Assembly: GCF_001654495.1 (NCBI RefSeq)
Contig: NZ_CP015849.1
Coordinates: forward strand, 2,494,501-2,558,500
Source of the DNA: Streptomyces sp. SAT1
GTDB lineage: Bacteria; Actinomycetota; Actinomycetes; Streptomycetales; Streptomycetaceae
Direction of reading: 5' to 3'
DNA: 64,000 bases
The position numbers and the translations under genes are program-made. The notes beneath the pieces were generated by a model. It was not told the origin of the DNA. It did no database searches and was given only the letters and a program-made list of their open reading frames with translations. Every line of letters begins with the position of its first letter. Positions within the stretch are counted from its first letter, which is position 1. Below, in pieces: positions 17,797-26,247 of the stretch.

Positions 17797-18054
17797 CGTG
17801 CCTTTCCAGAGAGTTGATCGTGCCGGCCTCGGCAGTGGTGTCGTACGCGCGCATCCACGTTATGCAGACCTGCCGCCCACGAGCTGTCCGGCGTTGCGCC
17901 GGACCGGGCGGTGGCCGGACCTCTCATCAGCGTCTCCGACGGCACCTCCCAGGCCCGGTGACACCACCCCCCAGGTCATGCCTTCGACAGGGGGCAACAG
18001 CCATGCCGGGCCCGGAGGCCAGCGGCCCCATTGCGGAACCGCGAAGAAGATAAC
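17797..18054 (-). ncRNA. Putative bridge RNA region in the upstream end of the IS110 element
   Basis: In IS110-group elements the bridge RNA is made from the non-coding end upstream of the transposase, and this 258-bp stretch is in that position and orientation. Hairpins seen: an 8-bp stem GTCCGGCG/CGCCGGAC with a 3-nt loop (17886-17904) inside a CCGCCC/GGGCGG outer stem, and a stem GGC..ACCT/AGGTGCC (about 17941-17982) enclosing an internal loop with a G6 run. The loop composition fits pairing with the poly-G/C target tract. RNA boundaries are not defined. Confidence 0.5.
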
Positions 18055-18101
18055 GGGGGGGGGCGGTGGGAGCGGGGGCGGACCCGGCGGTTCCGGGGAC
18101 G

Positions 18102-18148
18102 CGGGGCGGGGGCGGGGCGGGGGCGGGGCGGGGGCGGGGGCGGGGCGG
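18102..18148. repeat. G-rich 11-bp tandem repeat, G-quadruplex-prone
   Basis: Three exact CGGGGCGGGGG units (18102-18134) followed by a partial array CGGGGGCGGGGCGG. All G-tracts are on the plus strand, between the IS110 end and the Rpn-like gene. It could form a G-quadruplex near that promoter. Confidence 0.75.
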
Positions 18149-18333
18149 CCCTTGGTCGGGTTATCGCTGTCGGCGTTGCACTCGAACTCGTACGCCCTCG
18201 TACGCCGCCGTCCTCCGGCCGGCCTCGCCGTGCGGCGCGACCGGGGCTGGTCGGACGCGGACGCGAGTTTCGGACGTGGGCGCGACTTATGGCGGCCAGG
18301 CTCGTTGATCGTCTCGTACGGAAAGGAGAGCTG

Positions 18334-19221
18334 ATGGTCAGCTCGTCGCACGAGGCGTTGCACCGGATCTTCCAGAAGGACCCGGCGCTGCTGACGAGAG
18401 CGCTGCAGAAGGTCCTGCACGTTCCGTTCCCCGAGCCCACGGAGATCGCCGCGCTGAACGTGGACCTCACCGAGATCGAACCGGTCGAGCGCCGCGTCGA
18501 CACCCTGCTGCGCGCGGAGACGGACACGGGCACGTATCTGCTCGTCGTCGAATCGCAGGGGAAGAAGGACGAACGCAAGCGGGGCAGCTGGCCGTACTAC
18601 CTGTCCTACCTGTACGAGAAGTACCGGTGCGAGCCGGTGCTCATCGTGACCACGCAGAGCAGCGCCACGGCACGCTGGGCGTCGCGTCCGATCCGGCTCG
18701 GCTTCCCCGGCTGGCACTCGCTGACCGTCCGTCCCCTGGTGCTGGGCCCGGACAACGTCCCCGTCATCGCGGACGAGCGCCAGGCCGAACGGGACGTCCC
18801 CCTCGCGGTGCTCTCCGCGATGACTCACGGACGCGGTCCGCAGGTCCCGGCCATACTGAAGTCCCTGGCTTCCGCCCTGGGAACCATCGACCCCGACAAC
18901 GCCGCGGTCTTCGTGCAATTCGTCGACTCCTGCCTGGCCGACCCCCAGGCACAACAGATGTGGAGGGAAATGATGACGGCGATCCAGTACTTCTGGCGGC
19001 ACCCGCTGGCCGAGCAGGTGCGCGAGGAAGGCCGGGAGCAGGGAAGGCTCCAGGCCCGGCGCGAGATGACGCTCCGCATCATGGAGTGGCGTGGCATCCC
19101 CGTGACGGACGCCATCCGCGAGCGGGTGAGCACCTGCACCGACCTGGACCAGCTCGAAGCCTGGGCCCAGCGGGCGGTGCGGGCGGCGGATGCGGAGGAG
19201 TTGTTCGCCGGGGAGGACTGA
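18334..19221 (+). CDS. Rpn-family PD-(D/E)XK nuclease-like protein
   Basis: 295 residues. It resembles the Rpn/YhgA-like 'recombination-promoting nuclease / putative transposase' proteins frequent in Streptomyces. An Asp in RRVDTLL followed by LLVVESQGKK (E-x-x-x-K) is consistent with the D...ExK core of PD-(D/E)XK nucleases, followed by SWPYYLSYLYEKY and a C-terminal Glu/Arg-rich helix (EQVREEGREQGRLQARREM). Possible role: DNA cleavage that promotes recombination, or defence. ATG 18334 is set by AAGGAG (18323-18328). It lies 280 bp from the IS110 end and opens the accessory island. Catalytic activity is inferred. Confidence 0.7.
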   Translation: MVSSSHEALHRIFQKDPALLTRALQKVLHVPFPEPTEIAALNVDLTEIEPVERRVDTLLRAETDTGTYLLVVESQGKKDERKRGSWPYYLSYLYEKYRCEPVLIVTTQSSATARWASRPIRLGFPGWHSLTVRPLVLGPDNVPVIADERQAERDVPLAVLSAMTHGRGPQVPAILKSLASALGTIDPDNAAVFVQFVDSCLADPQAQQMWREMMTAIQYFWRHPLAEQVREEGREQGRLQARREMTLRIMEWRGIPVTDAIRERVSTCTDLDQLEAWAQRAVRAADAEELFAGED

Positions 19222-19233
19222 CGGCGGTCCCTG

Positions 19234-20121
19234 TCACTTCGGTTCCGCCCATGGGAGGTACTGGGGGCGGCGGTTCCAGTACCAGGCACGACCGGGTGGC
19301 GGAGCCGTCGTAGCCGCCTCGGTGCGGAGGGCGGCGGAGAGGGCGTGCCCGGCGTCGTTCAGCGTCGACGCACGGTACTCGCCGTCCAGTTCCCGCAGTA
19401 GCCCGGTGGCTTCGCGCCGTAGGCCGTCGGGGAGGTCCGCCAGGGCCGCCGCAAGTGTGTCGCGCCACGCCAGGTCCTCGGCGTACAGGGCTGCGGAGTA
19501 CCAGCCGCGAGGCGGCCAGCCGCTCCGCAGCCGCACACACAGCCGCTCCCAGCCGGACAACGCTCCGCGAGCTCTCCGCTCCGGCCCGCTCACCGCGCCC
19601 ATGGGCAGCACCGCGTCGGTCAGCGGCGTCGGCACCGGAAAGGCGCGCACCACCTCCGGGAGGTGGAGGACGGGCACATGGGGCATGCCGGTGATCGGCG
19701 CCTCGGCCGCTTCCACGGAGAATCCGGCCTCCGGGCCACCGGGTTCGGCCACGCGCGCGAGTGTGACCCCGCCGCCGAGCATAGCGACCCTGTTGATCCA
19801 GGGCAGCCCACCGTCCCAGGTGTGGAACACGGGCACGCGGAGCCGCCCGGCCAGGTGGGCGGCCAGCTCCTCCCCCGCGGGCCGCCGCTCGACCTCTCGC
19901 GCCGCGTACACGCCGAGGACCCATGAGAGGTCCCCGGCAGCGGCTCGGGCGAGGTGCTCGTACTCGCAGGTGACGAGGGCGTCCCAGTTCCGCGACCGCA
20001 CCTCGGACTGCTCCGAGACATCGACGCCGGAGACGGGGACGCGGAACGCCTCGGCCAGGATCCGCCGTATCTCCTCGGGTCCGGCCGCGGCCGGGGTCAG
20101 GAAGACGTCCATCCGCAGCAT
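19234..20121 (-). CDS. Hypothetical protein of unknown function
   Basis: 295 residues from ATG 20121 (a second ATG lies at 20112). Soluble, no signal peptide, many Trp and Ala. Segments: MDVFLTPAAAGPEEIRRIL, a hydrophobic core LSWVLGVYAAREVERRP, and FHTWDGGLPWINRVAMLGGGV. No family was recognised. It is convergent with the Rpn-like gene (12-bp gap) and sits at the end of a run of immunity-like genes, so an orphan immunity role is conceivable but unproven. It is divergent, with about 30 bp between starts, from the broken gene at 20155. Confidence 0.65.
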   Translation of the reverse strand: MLRMDVFLTPAAAGPEEIRRILAEAFRVPVSGVDVSEQSEVRSRNWDALVTCEYEHLARAAAGDLSWVLGVYAAREVERRPAGEELAAHLAGRLRVPVFHTWDGGLPWINRVAMLGGGVTLARVAEPGGPEAGFSVEAAEAPITGMPHVPVLHLPEVVRAFPVPTPLTDAVLPMGAVSGPERRARGALSGWERLCVRLRSGWPPRGWYSAALYAEDLAWRDTLAAALADLPDGLRREATGLLRELDGEYRASTLNDAGHALSAALRTEAATTAPPPGRAWYWNRRPQYLPWAEPK

Positions 20122-20154
20122 GGTGTCAGGTGGCGGACGAGCCCTTGGTGATCG

Positions 20155-20480
20155 TTGACCGTGTCCGAGGTGGTGGCCGCGTTCGGACAGACCGCGGCCG
20201 CCCTCCGTGAACGCGTTCACGGCCTGGGCTTTCCCGGCGTCGCGACGTTCTACGTGTGGCACGACGCGCAGACCGGGCAGCTCCACCGCTCGACCGGCTC
20301 CGTTCCTCCGGTCCTCCGGATGCCCTGCCGTTCGGCGGCGCGTACGCGGCTTACGACCGCCTCGGTCCGGTCGTCGAAGGCTTCCTGGCCGCCGGCGAGC
20401 CGGGGATCGGGCCCTTCGAGAGGGCCGCTGGGCCCTCACGGCTGCAAAAGATCCAAGAGGCGGCCTCTTCGCAGGGATGA
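20155..20480 (+). pseudogene. Conserved-looking gene broken by an 8-bp tandem duplication
   Basis: The frame from TTG 20155 (or GTG 20161) reads [19 protein letters not shown] ... [21 protein letters not shown] and then derails. The octamer TCCTCCGG is present twice in tandem (20304-20311, 20312-20319). Deleting one copy restores one frame: ...[24 protein letters not shown]..., ending at the TGA at 20478-20480, about 105 residues. So a slipped-strand duplication inactivated the gene, or this is an assembly artefact. Function unknown; the neighbourhood suggests an immunity-type protein. Confidence 0.7.
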
Positions 20481-20486
20481 GAGGGA

Positions 20487-20993
20487 TTAGCGGGTCTCAT
20501 CGAAGGAGTCCTCCGCGTCGGGATACGCCTCCGACCTCAGGAGGCGGGAAAAGGCGTCGAACTCGTCCTTTCCCATGTAGTACCCCCCGGTGTGGTGCAG
20601 CATGAAGAATCGACCATGCTCGTCCACCAGAACGATGCCGTACTCAGACCGTTCGTATCCCACGGGGAACAGTCGGGTCCCCAGCGCAGCCGCCAACTCG
20701 ATGATCGCTGCCGCATCTCCGTCGTAGCCAACAGTCGGCTTCACGATCAGGGCCGCTCTCCCTGCTCCCGGCCACGGCAGTGTGAGACCGCCGTACACGT
20801 GGACGATCCGCGACGCGGATGGCAGGGGCGACAGCGTGACGCCCTGTCGCCGGGCATCCTCTGCCCGGATCCGGACCAGTTCCTCGGCTTCCGCACCGAT
20901 GTCACGTGCGGGGAACCAGCCGTTCGCCATAAGCCATTCGGACACGGCCCGGGACGGGCTGCCGTCTCCAGTGCCATGAGTTTCCTCAGCCAC
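20487..20993 (-). CDS. SUKH-3 family immunity protein
   Basis: 168 residues from GTG 20993. It matches the SUKH-3 pattern: [14 protein letters not shown] near the N-terminus, [10 protein letters not shown], then [30 protein letters not shown] and [21 protein letters not shown] proteins neutralise nuclease and other polymorphic toxins. The start codon overlaps the GNAT gene by 8 nt, so the two are coupled. No toxin adjoins it directly, which makes it an orphan or spare immunity gene of the island. An earlier in-frame start would overlap the GNAT gene much further and is rejected. Confidence 0.8.
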   Translation of the reverse strand: MAEETHGTGDGSPSRAVSEWLMANGWFPARDIGAEAEELVRIRAEDARRQGVTLSPLPSASRIVHVYGGLTLPWPGAGRAALIVKPTVGYDGDAAAIIELAAALGTRLFPVGYERSEYGIVLVDEHGRFFMLHHTGGYYMGKDEFDAFSRLLRSEAYPDAEDSFDETR

Positions 20994-21516
20994 TTTTTCG
21001 AGGAAGCAGGCCCAGCCGGTTCGCCTCGTTCCGCGCGTACGACGAGGCGTCCGCACCTGGTGGACGGGCCAGGAAGACGTCGACCGGGTCTTCTGCTTCC
21101 AGGGCGAAGCCGTGGCGTTCGTAGAGGCGGCGGGCGGGGCTGCCCTGGAGGACGTTCAGGGCGACGGTCTCGCCCTGGGCGTCGGCTCGCCGGAGCAGTG
21201 TGCGGAGAACGGCGGAGCCGAGGCCCCGGCTTTGGTGGTGCGGGGCGAGGTAGAAGTGCTCCAGCCATCGCCTGCCGTCGGCCGGACGGAAGGTCACGCA
21301 GCCCGCGAGTTCGCCGCCGGCCTCGATGACCGAGGTGTACCGCGAGGAGAAGGAATCACGCAGCCGCTGCCGCACCCGGTGTTCGTCGTAGCGTCCGAGG
21401 CGTTCCAGATCGGCGCGCATGACCTCGGCCCGCAGCTCGGCGATCGGCTCGATGTCTGCCACCACGGCGGGACGCAGACTCCAGGCCGTCGCGGTCCCCG
21501 CCACCTCGGTTTTCAT
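20986..21516 (-). CDS. GNAT family N-acetyltransferase
   Basis: 176 residues from ATG 21516. The GNAT fold is clear: N-terminal LRPAVVADIEPIAELRAEVM, core strand LAGCVTFRPADGRRWLEHFYLAPHHQSRGLGSAVLRTLL (Q-x-x-G-x-G-type acetyl-CoA loop: QSRGLGS) and ALNVLQGSPARRLYERHGF. Substrate unknown. It overlaps the SUKH-3 start by 8 nt and probably shares its mRNA. No Shine-Dalgarno site; a longer N-terminus is open but not protein-like. GNAT enzymes occur both as immunity-type modifiers and as ordinary metabolic enzymes. Confidence 0.8.
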   Translation of the reverse strand: MKTEVAGTATAWSLRPAVVADIEPIAELRAEVMRADLERLGRYDEHRVRQRLRDSFSSRYTSVIEAGGELAGCVTFRPADGRRWLEHFYLAPHHQSRGLGSAVLRTLLRRADAQGETVALNVLQGSPARRLYERHGFALEAEDPVDVFLARPPGADASSYARNEANRLGLLPRKSG

Positions 21517-21598
21517 GGGCGGAGTATGGCACTGCGCAGGCGAGTGCCGCCTCGGGGTATTGGAGCGCGCGTGCGTCAGTTGACCGGAACTCCTGCCC

Positions 21599-22081
21599 CT
21601 ACCCGGCGGAGGCGACGACCCGGACGAGGACCGCGCCGCTGAGGTCCGCGGACCGGAAGTCCACGGCCGGCAGGGCGGACCCCATGAACTGAGTGCCACG
21701 GCAGCTGGCTCTCATGGCATCCACGTCACGCAGCGAAGCCTTCGCCAGATCCGCCCCGTCGAGAACCGCTTCCCTCCTGACGGCATCGTCGAGTTCGACC
21801 TGCACGAGTGAGGAGCCCGTCAGATCGGCTCTGCTGAAGTCCGCTGCCAGAGCGTACAAGTGGTACAGATCGGCCCCGACGAGCCTCGTACCGATCAGCT
21901 TCGCGTCGATGAACGTCGTTGAACATCGACTCGGAGAAATCACCACGCGAAAGGTCGGCACCGCTGAGGTTCAGACCGATGGCGTCGAGACCGGCATCCT
22001 CGTCCAGCCGTTCACGCAACCGCCGCGCGGCGAACCTGTCGTCCGGAAACCTGGAGAGGGTACAGTCGTCCGTCCTGCTGA
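21599..22081 (-). pseudogene. Frameshifted pentapeptide-repeat protein
   Basis: Two minus-strand frames join into one pentapeptide-repeat protein. The upstream frame reads RLRERLDEDAGLDAIGLNLSGADLSRGDFSESMFN; from about 21915-21920 the repeat pattern continues in another frame (FIDAKLIGTRLVGADLYHL... DFSRADLTGSSLV... DFRSADLSGAVLV) to the stop at 21599. Removing one base restores a single frame. No start codon of usual type lies close after the preceding gene's stop, so the N-terminus may also be lost. Pentapeptide proteins fold as DNA-like beta helices. Position directly behind the immunity gene suggests a former immunity or effector role. Confidence 0.7.
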
Positions 22082-22111
22082 TCCTTGTTTCCCTTTGCGG
22101 ACCTTCGATGG

Positions 22112-22897
22112 CTATCGAGCGCCCGTCAGGCGCTTGGTCACGGATTCGATGAACGCGGCAGCTTCCCGCTCCGAAATCTCCACATGGTCCACATCGTTTT
22201 CTCCCAGTTCGTATCGACGCATATACTCCGTAGGCTCCCACCGCAGGTTGCGCGTGAATGCCTCGTCATGTGTCGCACCCTCCCTTCCGACCTTTCTCCT
22301 CCTTACGATGCCGAGCGGGGCGGTGCGAGAGTAACCATCGCCGACCTTGGCGTAGTACGTGATACGACCCGTTGCGTCTTGGTCGAGCGCGTCAAGCGTG
22401 GAGGCCTCAAGCGTGAGGAACGACTCGGCCCTGAGGTTCGACTCAAAATTCCCGTAAGGAATCATCACACCGTAGAGGTCAATGAATTCCTCGACCGAAT
22501 ACCCACCGCCCCTCCCATACATGAGCAGCAGCGGTTCGTACGGATCGGGAAGGTCGGGCAAGTCTTCCGCGCGCGCTGCGCGAAAAGCCGGCCACCGCAC
22601 GGCACCGCGGCACGTTCTCGCAGTCGACGGAGTGGGAACCATACGCATCAGAAATTCATCCAGCTCTCTCTCCACTTCCGGATCGAAGGAGAAAGCCGGA
22701 TCGATGAACTCTGTGATGTCAAAGAAGGGCCATTCGACTTGCGCACCATAATTTTCTGCCCAAAGGGCGGAACGGCGCATGAATTCACGCATCAAGAGTG
22801 CCCGCGATCGGGTGTGCGCAGTGGCAGTGTCCCAGTCGCCGTACCACTCCACCGTACGCAGACGTTCCAGTACGGTGCGCGACAGTTCGGTACTCAC
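22112..22897 (-). CDS. Presumed immunity protein of the adjacent toxin
   Basis: 261 residues from GTG 22897, whose first base is the last base of the toxin stop codon (TAGTG), so translation is coupled. Soluble, no signal peptide, acidic and Trp-rich: VEWYGDWDTATAHTRSRALLMREF, WAENYGAQVEWPFFDITEFIDP, MYGRGGGYSVEEFIDLYGVM, and a C-terminal basic helix FIESVTKRL. No family was recognised. Visibly less GC-rich than the housekeeping genes, as is the toxin tip. Location and coupling are the standard signature of a cognate immunity gene; which toxin domain it blocks is unknown. Confidence 0.7.
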   Translation of the reverse strand: MSTELSRTVLERLRTVEWYGDWDTATAHTRSRALLMREFMRRSALWAENYGAQVEWPFFDITEFIDPAFSFDPEVERELDEFLMRMVPTPSTARTCRGAVRWPAFRAARAEDLPDLPDPYEPLLLMYGRGGGYSVEEFIDLYGVMIPYGNFESNLRAESFLTLEASTLDALDQDATGRITYYAKVGDGYSRTAPLGIVRRRKVGREGATHDEAFTRNLRWEPTEYMRRYELGENDVDHVEISEREAAAFIESVTKRLTGAR

Positions 22898-25800
22898 TAC
22901 AGCTCCAACCCCTTCGAGCGCAATTGCTGGTGAATTGCTTTCACTACATCATCGAGGTTGGACAGGTCATCGGCCAGAACGACCCCAGGGTGCTCCATCC
23001 CCAAGGACCTCCAGTGGCGGAACCCCCCGATCTTGTCGTTGGGCGCCAGATCGTGGGCTCCTGCGTCGCGCACATCCTGCGGGAACTGAGGTCGGTAGTA
23101 CTTACCGTCAGACGGGTCCAACTCCCACAAGTGATCATACTCGCGGATGTACGGGAGGCCCGACTTCATGAGGCTGCTCTCCACATACTCATGCGCCATG
23201 AGGTGCTTGAACTGCTGTACTCCTTCCTCGCTCAGCTTTCCTTCCCTGGCTGCGGACCACAGCTCGCCGATGTCCCTGCGAGGAGTAAAGAGGCCCTTCT
23301 TGGTGGTGCCGGGACCGATGGCCACCTCATGCTGGGACCGGAACAAGTGACTCTTCACCTGCCGGAGCACCGATTCGTCGACACCCGTGTTCTTCGAGAT
23401 AGCGGGCAGCTCCACCCGATTTTCCGTCGACCTGATGTGCTCGTACATCTCGGCTGCGACCACAGAATCCGGGTCATGAATGGGATCAGGCTTCTCCACC
23501 CAGCCGGCACCGCTCCAGCCGCCCTGCGGCCCCTCTGTGTACGGACTCTCACCAGGCGATTCCTGGTGTCCGTGGGACGTCCCCTGGCCGTGCCCCGTCG
23601 GCTCGACGGAGTGCTCGGGGTCGTGGAGGTCGGATGCCTGGTGATCGTGCGGGGGACCATGTGGCTCGTGCGTAGGAGGCACGGCATGCCCGGCACTCCC
23701 GCCGGATTCCCTGCTGATGGCCGGGACAACGTCCGCGGATCCATGGGCGCCGAGCCGGATGTCAGCTGCTCCATGAGGCACCGGTACCCTGCCGAACAGC
23801 TCGGTCTGCTCAACTTTGATGGCGGCGAGTTCCTCGGGGGAAACCCCAGGCAAGCGCTCCTTCTCATAGAGGATGTGGCCGTCCATCTTGGCTGTGAAGC
23901 TGTCGGCAGTGTGGAACTGCACTTCGAACGCCTGGCCACTGACAGGGTCCCGCCAGGTGGAGTTGATCCCTTTGTATCCCGCCGAGTCCCAAGTGTTCTT
24001 GTAGGTGACGTTCTCGAAACCCTTGGCCTGTAGTTCATCGATCGCCTGCTGAACACCATGTGTGTAGCGCTCCACCGGCACCTCCATGGTGTAGCGGATG
24101 GAGTCTTTGATGCCTCCCAGAACCTCGTCAGGACGCCTGCCGATGTTCTCGAACAGGTCTGTGGCGAGCTTGCGTTTGAGGGAGTCCGCTCCCTTCAGTC
24201 GGTACTCGAGCCCGATGAGCTTCCCCTCGTCGACCCGGCTCGCAACAGACTGCATCGACTCAGTGATGTCAGGCTCGGCCTTCTTGGAACGATCCATGAA
24301 CTCGTCGGCCACCCGGTTCGCCTCGGGATCGAGATGCAGCCCGTTCTCGCCTGCCCACGAGCCGTCCGGCAAGGAACCGGAGGGTCCGTCGGGCACGTTC
24401 GCCATCGGTCCGTCGAGATCGATGTCCCGTGGGAGGTGCGTGTCTCCTCCGCCGCCGAGGTCGGATTCGTGTCCGTGAGCCCCTCCGTGCGGATCGTGGT
24501 GATCCACCGTGGAGCCGTCGTGACCGTCCCCGACGTGACTGTCGTGGTGGGGGCGGCTAGCACCCTCGTTGCCGTTGGGGTGTCCCGACGGCGACTCGTG
24601 AACGGCTGACGGCTCTGTTCCGTGGTGATGCACGCTGCCATCAGAGGGGTGGCCACCACCGTGAGCCGAGGACGCAGTGGGCCTGCTGTCCCCGATTCCA
24701 TGCACGTCTCCGACGTCGTGACTGGTGTTGCTGCCGAGTCGGATGTGTTCACCGGCGTGTTCCGCGGTGTGGGGAGCCGTGCCGACGAGGGCGGGTTCGC
24801 GGGTGGGGTCGGGGGTGTGCGGGAGGTTGGTTTCTGTGGCGGGGGGTTTGTGGAGTTCGTCGGCGTGGATGAGGATCTTGCCGTTGCCGTCGACGATGTG
24901 GCCGTCGGGGTGTCCGTAGAGGGGACCGGTGTGGTCGGGGGTGGGCAGGGGGTGGGCGCCGTCGTGGACGACGGGGACGTCGTCGGGGAGCTTGAAGGTG
25001 CCGTTCGGCAGCTTCGTCGCTCCTTCCGGGATGGGGGTGCCCTCGGGGAGGTGGAAGCTGCCGTCGGGGAGTCTGAGGGCGTCCTTGGGGAGGGTGATCG
25101 CGTTCTCGGGGAGGGCCGGGATGTCGATCTTGCCGATGCCCTTCAAAGCCTTGGTGATGTCCCCGATCTTCGACAGGCCCGCACCCGCACCCTTGGCCAC
25201 ATACGTCATCGGATCGATGACCCTGCCCGCCTTGCCCGCCACCGACAACGCCTTCGCGACCGCGCCGGCCTTGCCCGCACCCGACGCCGCACCCCCCGCA
25301 CCACCCGTGAACACCGTGGTCAGCACATTGAACGTGACCGCACCGGCCGCGCGGGCGGGGTTCTTGCCCCACTCGTCCCACGCCACCAGCGCCTTCCCCG
25401 TCTCCTTCATCGCCGTACGCGAATCACGGATCCAGGACGGCAGCTTGTCGTCCGGCAGCGCCCAGAACAGCGTGCCCAGACCCGGCAACGAGGTCAGGAC
25501 CAGACCGGTGGCGAGCTGCGCGAGGCCCTTCCACGCCTGACCCATCGCCTCCCAGCCACCGAAACCGACCAGCGTCCCCAGACCCTTGATCGTGCCCCAC
25601 ACACCGTCCACGATCAGGCCGTCCCACACGAACGACTTGACCCAGTGACCCACCTCGTACCAGTGATGCTTCTCCTCCACCGGGTCACCCCAGGGAAGCT
25701 TCGCGTTCTTCAGATCATCCGCGTCGAACCCGTACTGGTCCTTGCGGTCCGAACCGTCCCCCGCGACCATCTGCGTACCGTGGAACAACGCGGTGATCTT

Positions 25801-26247
25801 GTTGTGGCAGGTACGCTCCGCCGCCCAGAACGCCGCGACCGTCCGCGTGATCTCGTCCCGGATCCGGTTGTGGTGATCGACCTTGTCACCGTCGTACTGC
25901 CAGTCGTCGTCGTCCTTGACCGAATCGACGAACGTCGTCGCCTCGTCCTTCAGATCCTCCAGCTTCTTGACGAGAGGACGGATCTCCGTCGCATACCCCG
26001 ACAACGCCCCCGACACCGACTCCAGCCCGGTCGCGAACGTGTCCGCGCGGTCCTTCACCGGCTTCGTCGACGCGAACAACTGCTCCGCCTCCGGAGCCCT
26101 GTAATACGCCGACAGTCCCTGGAACTTCGTGTGGACGTCCTGACCGGTCGAACGGATATGACCCGCGTCCGCCTTCAGGTTCCCGTACGCCTTCTCCAGC
26201 AGTTCCAGATCACCCGTGAACTGCGGAATCTCCTCAGGCTTGATCAC
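22897..26247 (-). CDS. Polymorphic toxin with RelA/SpoT-like domain and distinct C-terminal domain (type VII-type N-terminus)
   Basis: 1116 residues, no Sec or Tat signal. Residues 1-200: helical, WXG/LXG-like delivery region. About 210-300: glycine-rich hydrophobic stretch ([16 protein letters not shown]). About 375-430: LP-x-G repeats ([17 protein letters not shown]). About 490-620: His/Gly/Asp linker. About 655-800: RelA/SpoT-type nucleotidyltransferase-like domain with R683-x-K685...S689...K693, D715-x-I-R718, Y758-K-G-I-N762 and E775-V-Q-F-H-T780, which are the synthetase hallmark positions. About 850-905: second His/Pro linker. About 920-1116: another globular domain with MAHEYVE (His1019-Glu1020, Glu1023), family not recognised. 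The start overlaps the small upstream gene (ATGA). Probably a two-warhead effector exported by a type VII (ESX) system encoded elsewhere. Confidence 0.75.
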   Translation of the reverse strand: MIKPEEIPQFTGDLELLEKAYGNLKADAGHIRSTGQDVHTKFQGLSAYYRAPEAEQLFASTKPVKDRADTFATGLESVSGALSGYATEIRPLVKKLEDLKDEATTFVDSVKDDDDWQYDGDKVDHHNRIRDEITRTVAAFWAAERTCHNKITALFHGTQMVAGDGSDRKDQYGFDADDLKNAKLPWGDPVEEKHHWYEVGHWVKSFVWDGLIVDGVWGTIKGLGTLVGFGGWEAMGQAWKGLAQLATGLVLTSLPGLGTLFWALPDDKLPSWIRDSRTAMKETGKALVAWDEWGKNPARAAGAVTFNVLTTVFTGGAGGAASGAGKAGAVAKALSVAGKAGRVIDPMTYVAKGAGAGLSKIGDITKALKGIGKIDIPALPENAITLPKDALRLPDGSFHLPEGTPIPEGATKLPNGTFKLPDDVPVVHDGAHPLPTPDHTGPLYGHPDGHIVDGNGKILIHADELHKPPATETNLPHTPDPTREPALVGTAPHTAEHAGEHIRLGSNTSHDVGDVHGIGDSRPTASSAHGGGHPSDGSVHHHGTEPSAVHESPSGHPNGNEGASRPHHDSHVGDGHDGSTVDHHDPHGGAHGHESDLGGGGDTHLPRDIDLDGPMANVPDGPSGSLPDGSWAGENGLHLDPEANRVADEFMDRSKKAEPDITESMQSVASRVDEGKLIGLEYRLKGADSLKRKLATDLFENIGRRPDEVLGGIKDSIRYTMEVPVERYTHGVQQAIDELQAKGFENVTYKNTWDSAGYKGINSTWRDPVSGQAFEVQFHTADSFTAKMDGHILYEKERLPGVSPEELAAIKVEQTELFGRVPVPHGAADIRLGAHGSADVVPAISRESGGSAGHAVPPTHEPHGPPHDHQASDLHDPEHSVEPTGHGQGTSHGHQESPGESPYTEGPQGGWSGAGWVEKPDPIHDPDSVVAAEMYEHIRSTENRVELPAISKNTGVDESVLRQVKSHLFRSQHEVAIGPGTTKKGLFTPRRDIGELWSAAREGKLSEEGVQQFKHLMAHEYVESSLMKSGLPYIREYDHLWELDPSDGKYYRPQFPQDVRDAGAHDLAPNDKIGGFRHWRSLGMEHPGVVLADDLSNLDDVVKAIHQQLRSKGLEL

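Larger units (their letters stand above)
16556..18054 (-). mobile_element. IS110-family insertion sequence (about 1.5 kb)
   Basis: One transposase gene, a short downstream end (about 30 bp) and a long non-coding upstream end (about 255 bp), the layout of the IS110 group. The ends abut runs of G: eight at 16548-16555 and nine at 18055-18063. Outside these, both flanks are alike in G-richness, as if one G-rich tract had been split. IS110 elements lack terminal inverted repeats, and none were seen. The exact boundaries are ambiguous within the G runs. Confidence 0.8.

Noticed and set aside
18061..18150. CRISPR-like repeat array
   Set aside because: Units are 11 bp, contiguous, with no spacers and no cas genes; it is simple G-rich tandem sequence.
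20455..20469. Hairpin AAGAGG-CGG-CCTCTT as a terminator
   Set aside because: Short 6-bp stem lying inside the restored frame of the broken gene and without a T-tract; too weak to call.
23900..24260. Reading the RelA/SpoT-like segment as a housekeeping Rel enzyme
   Set aside because: No HD hydrolase, TGS or ACT domains; it lies within a large linker-rich effector next to WXG100-like and immunity-like genes.
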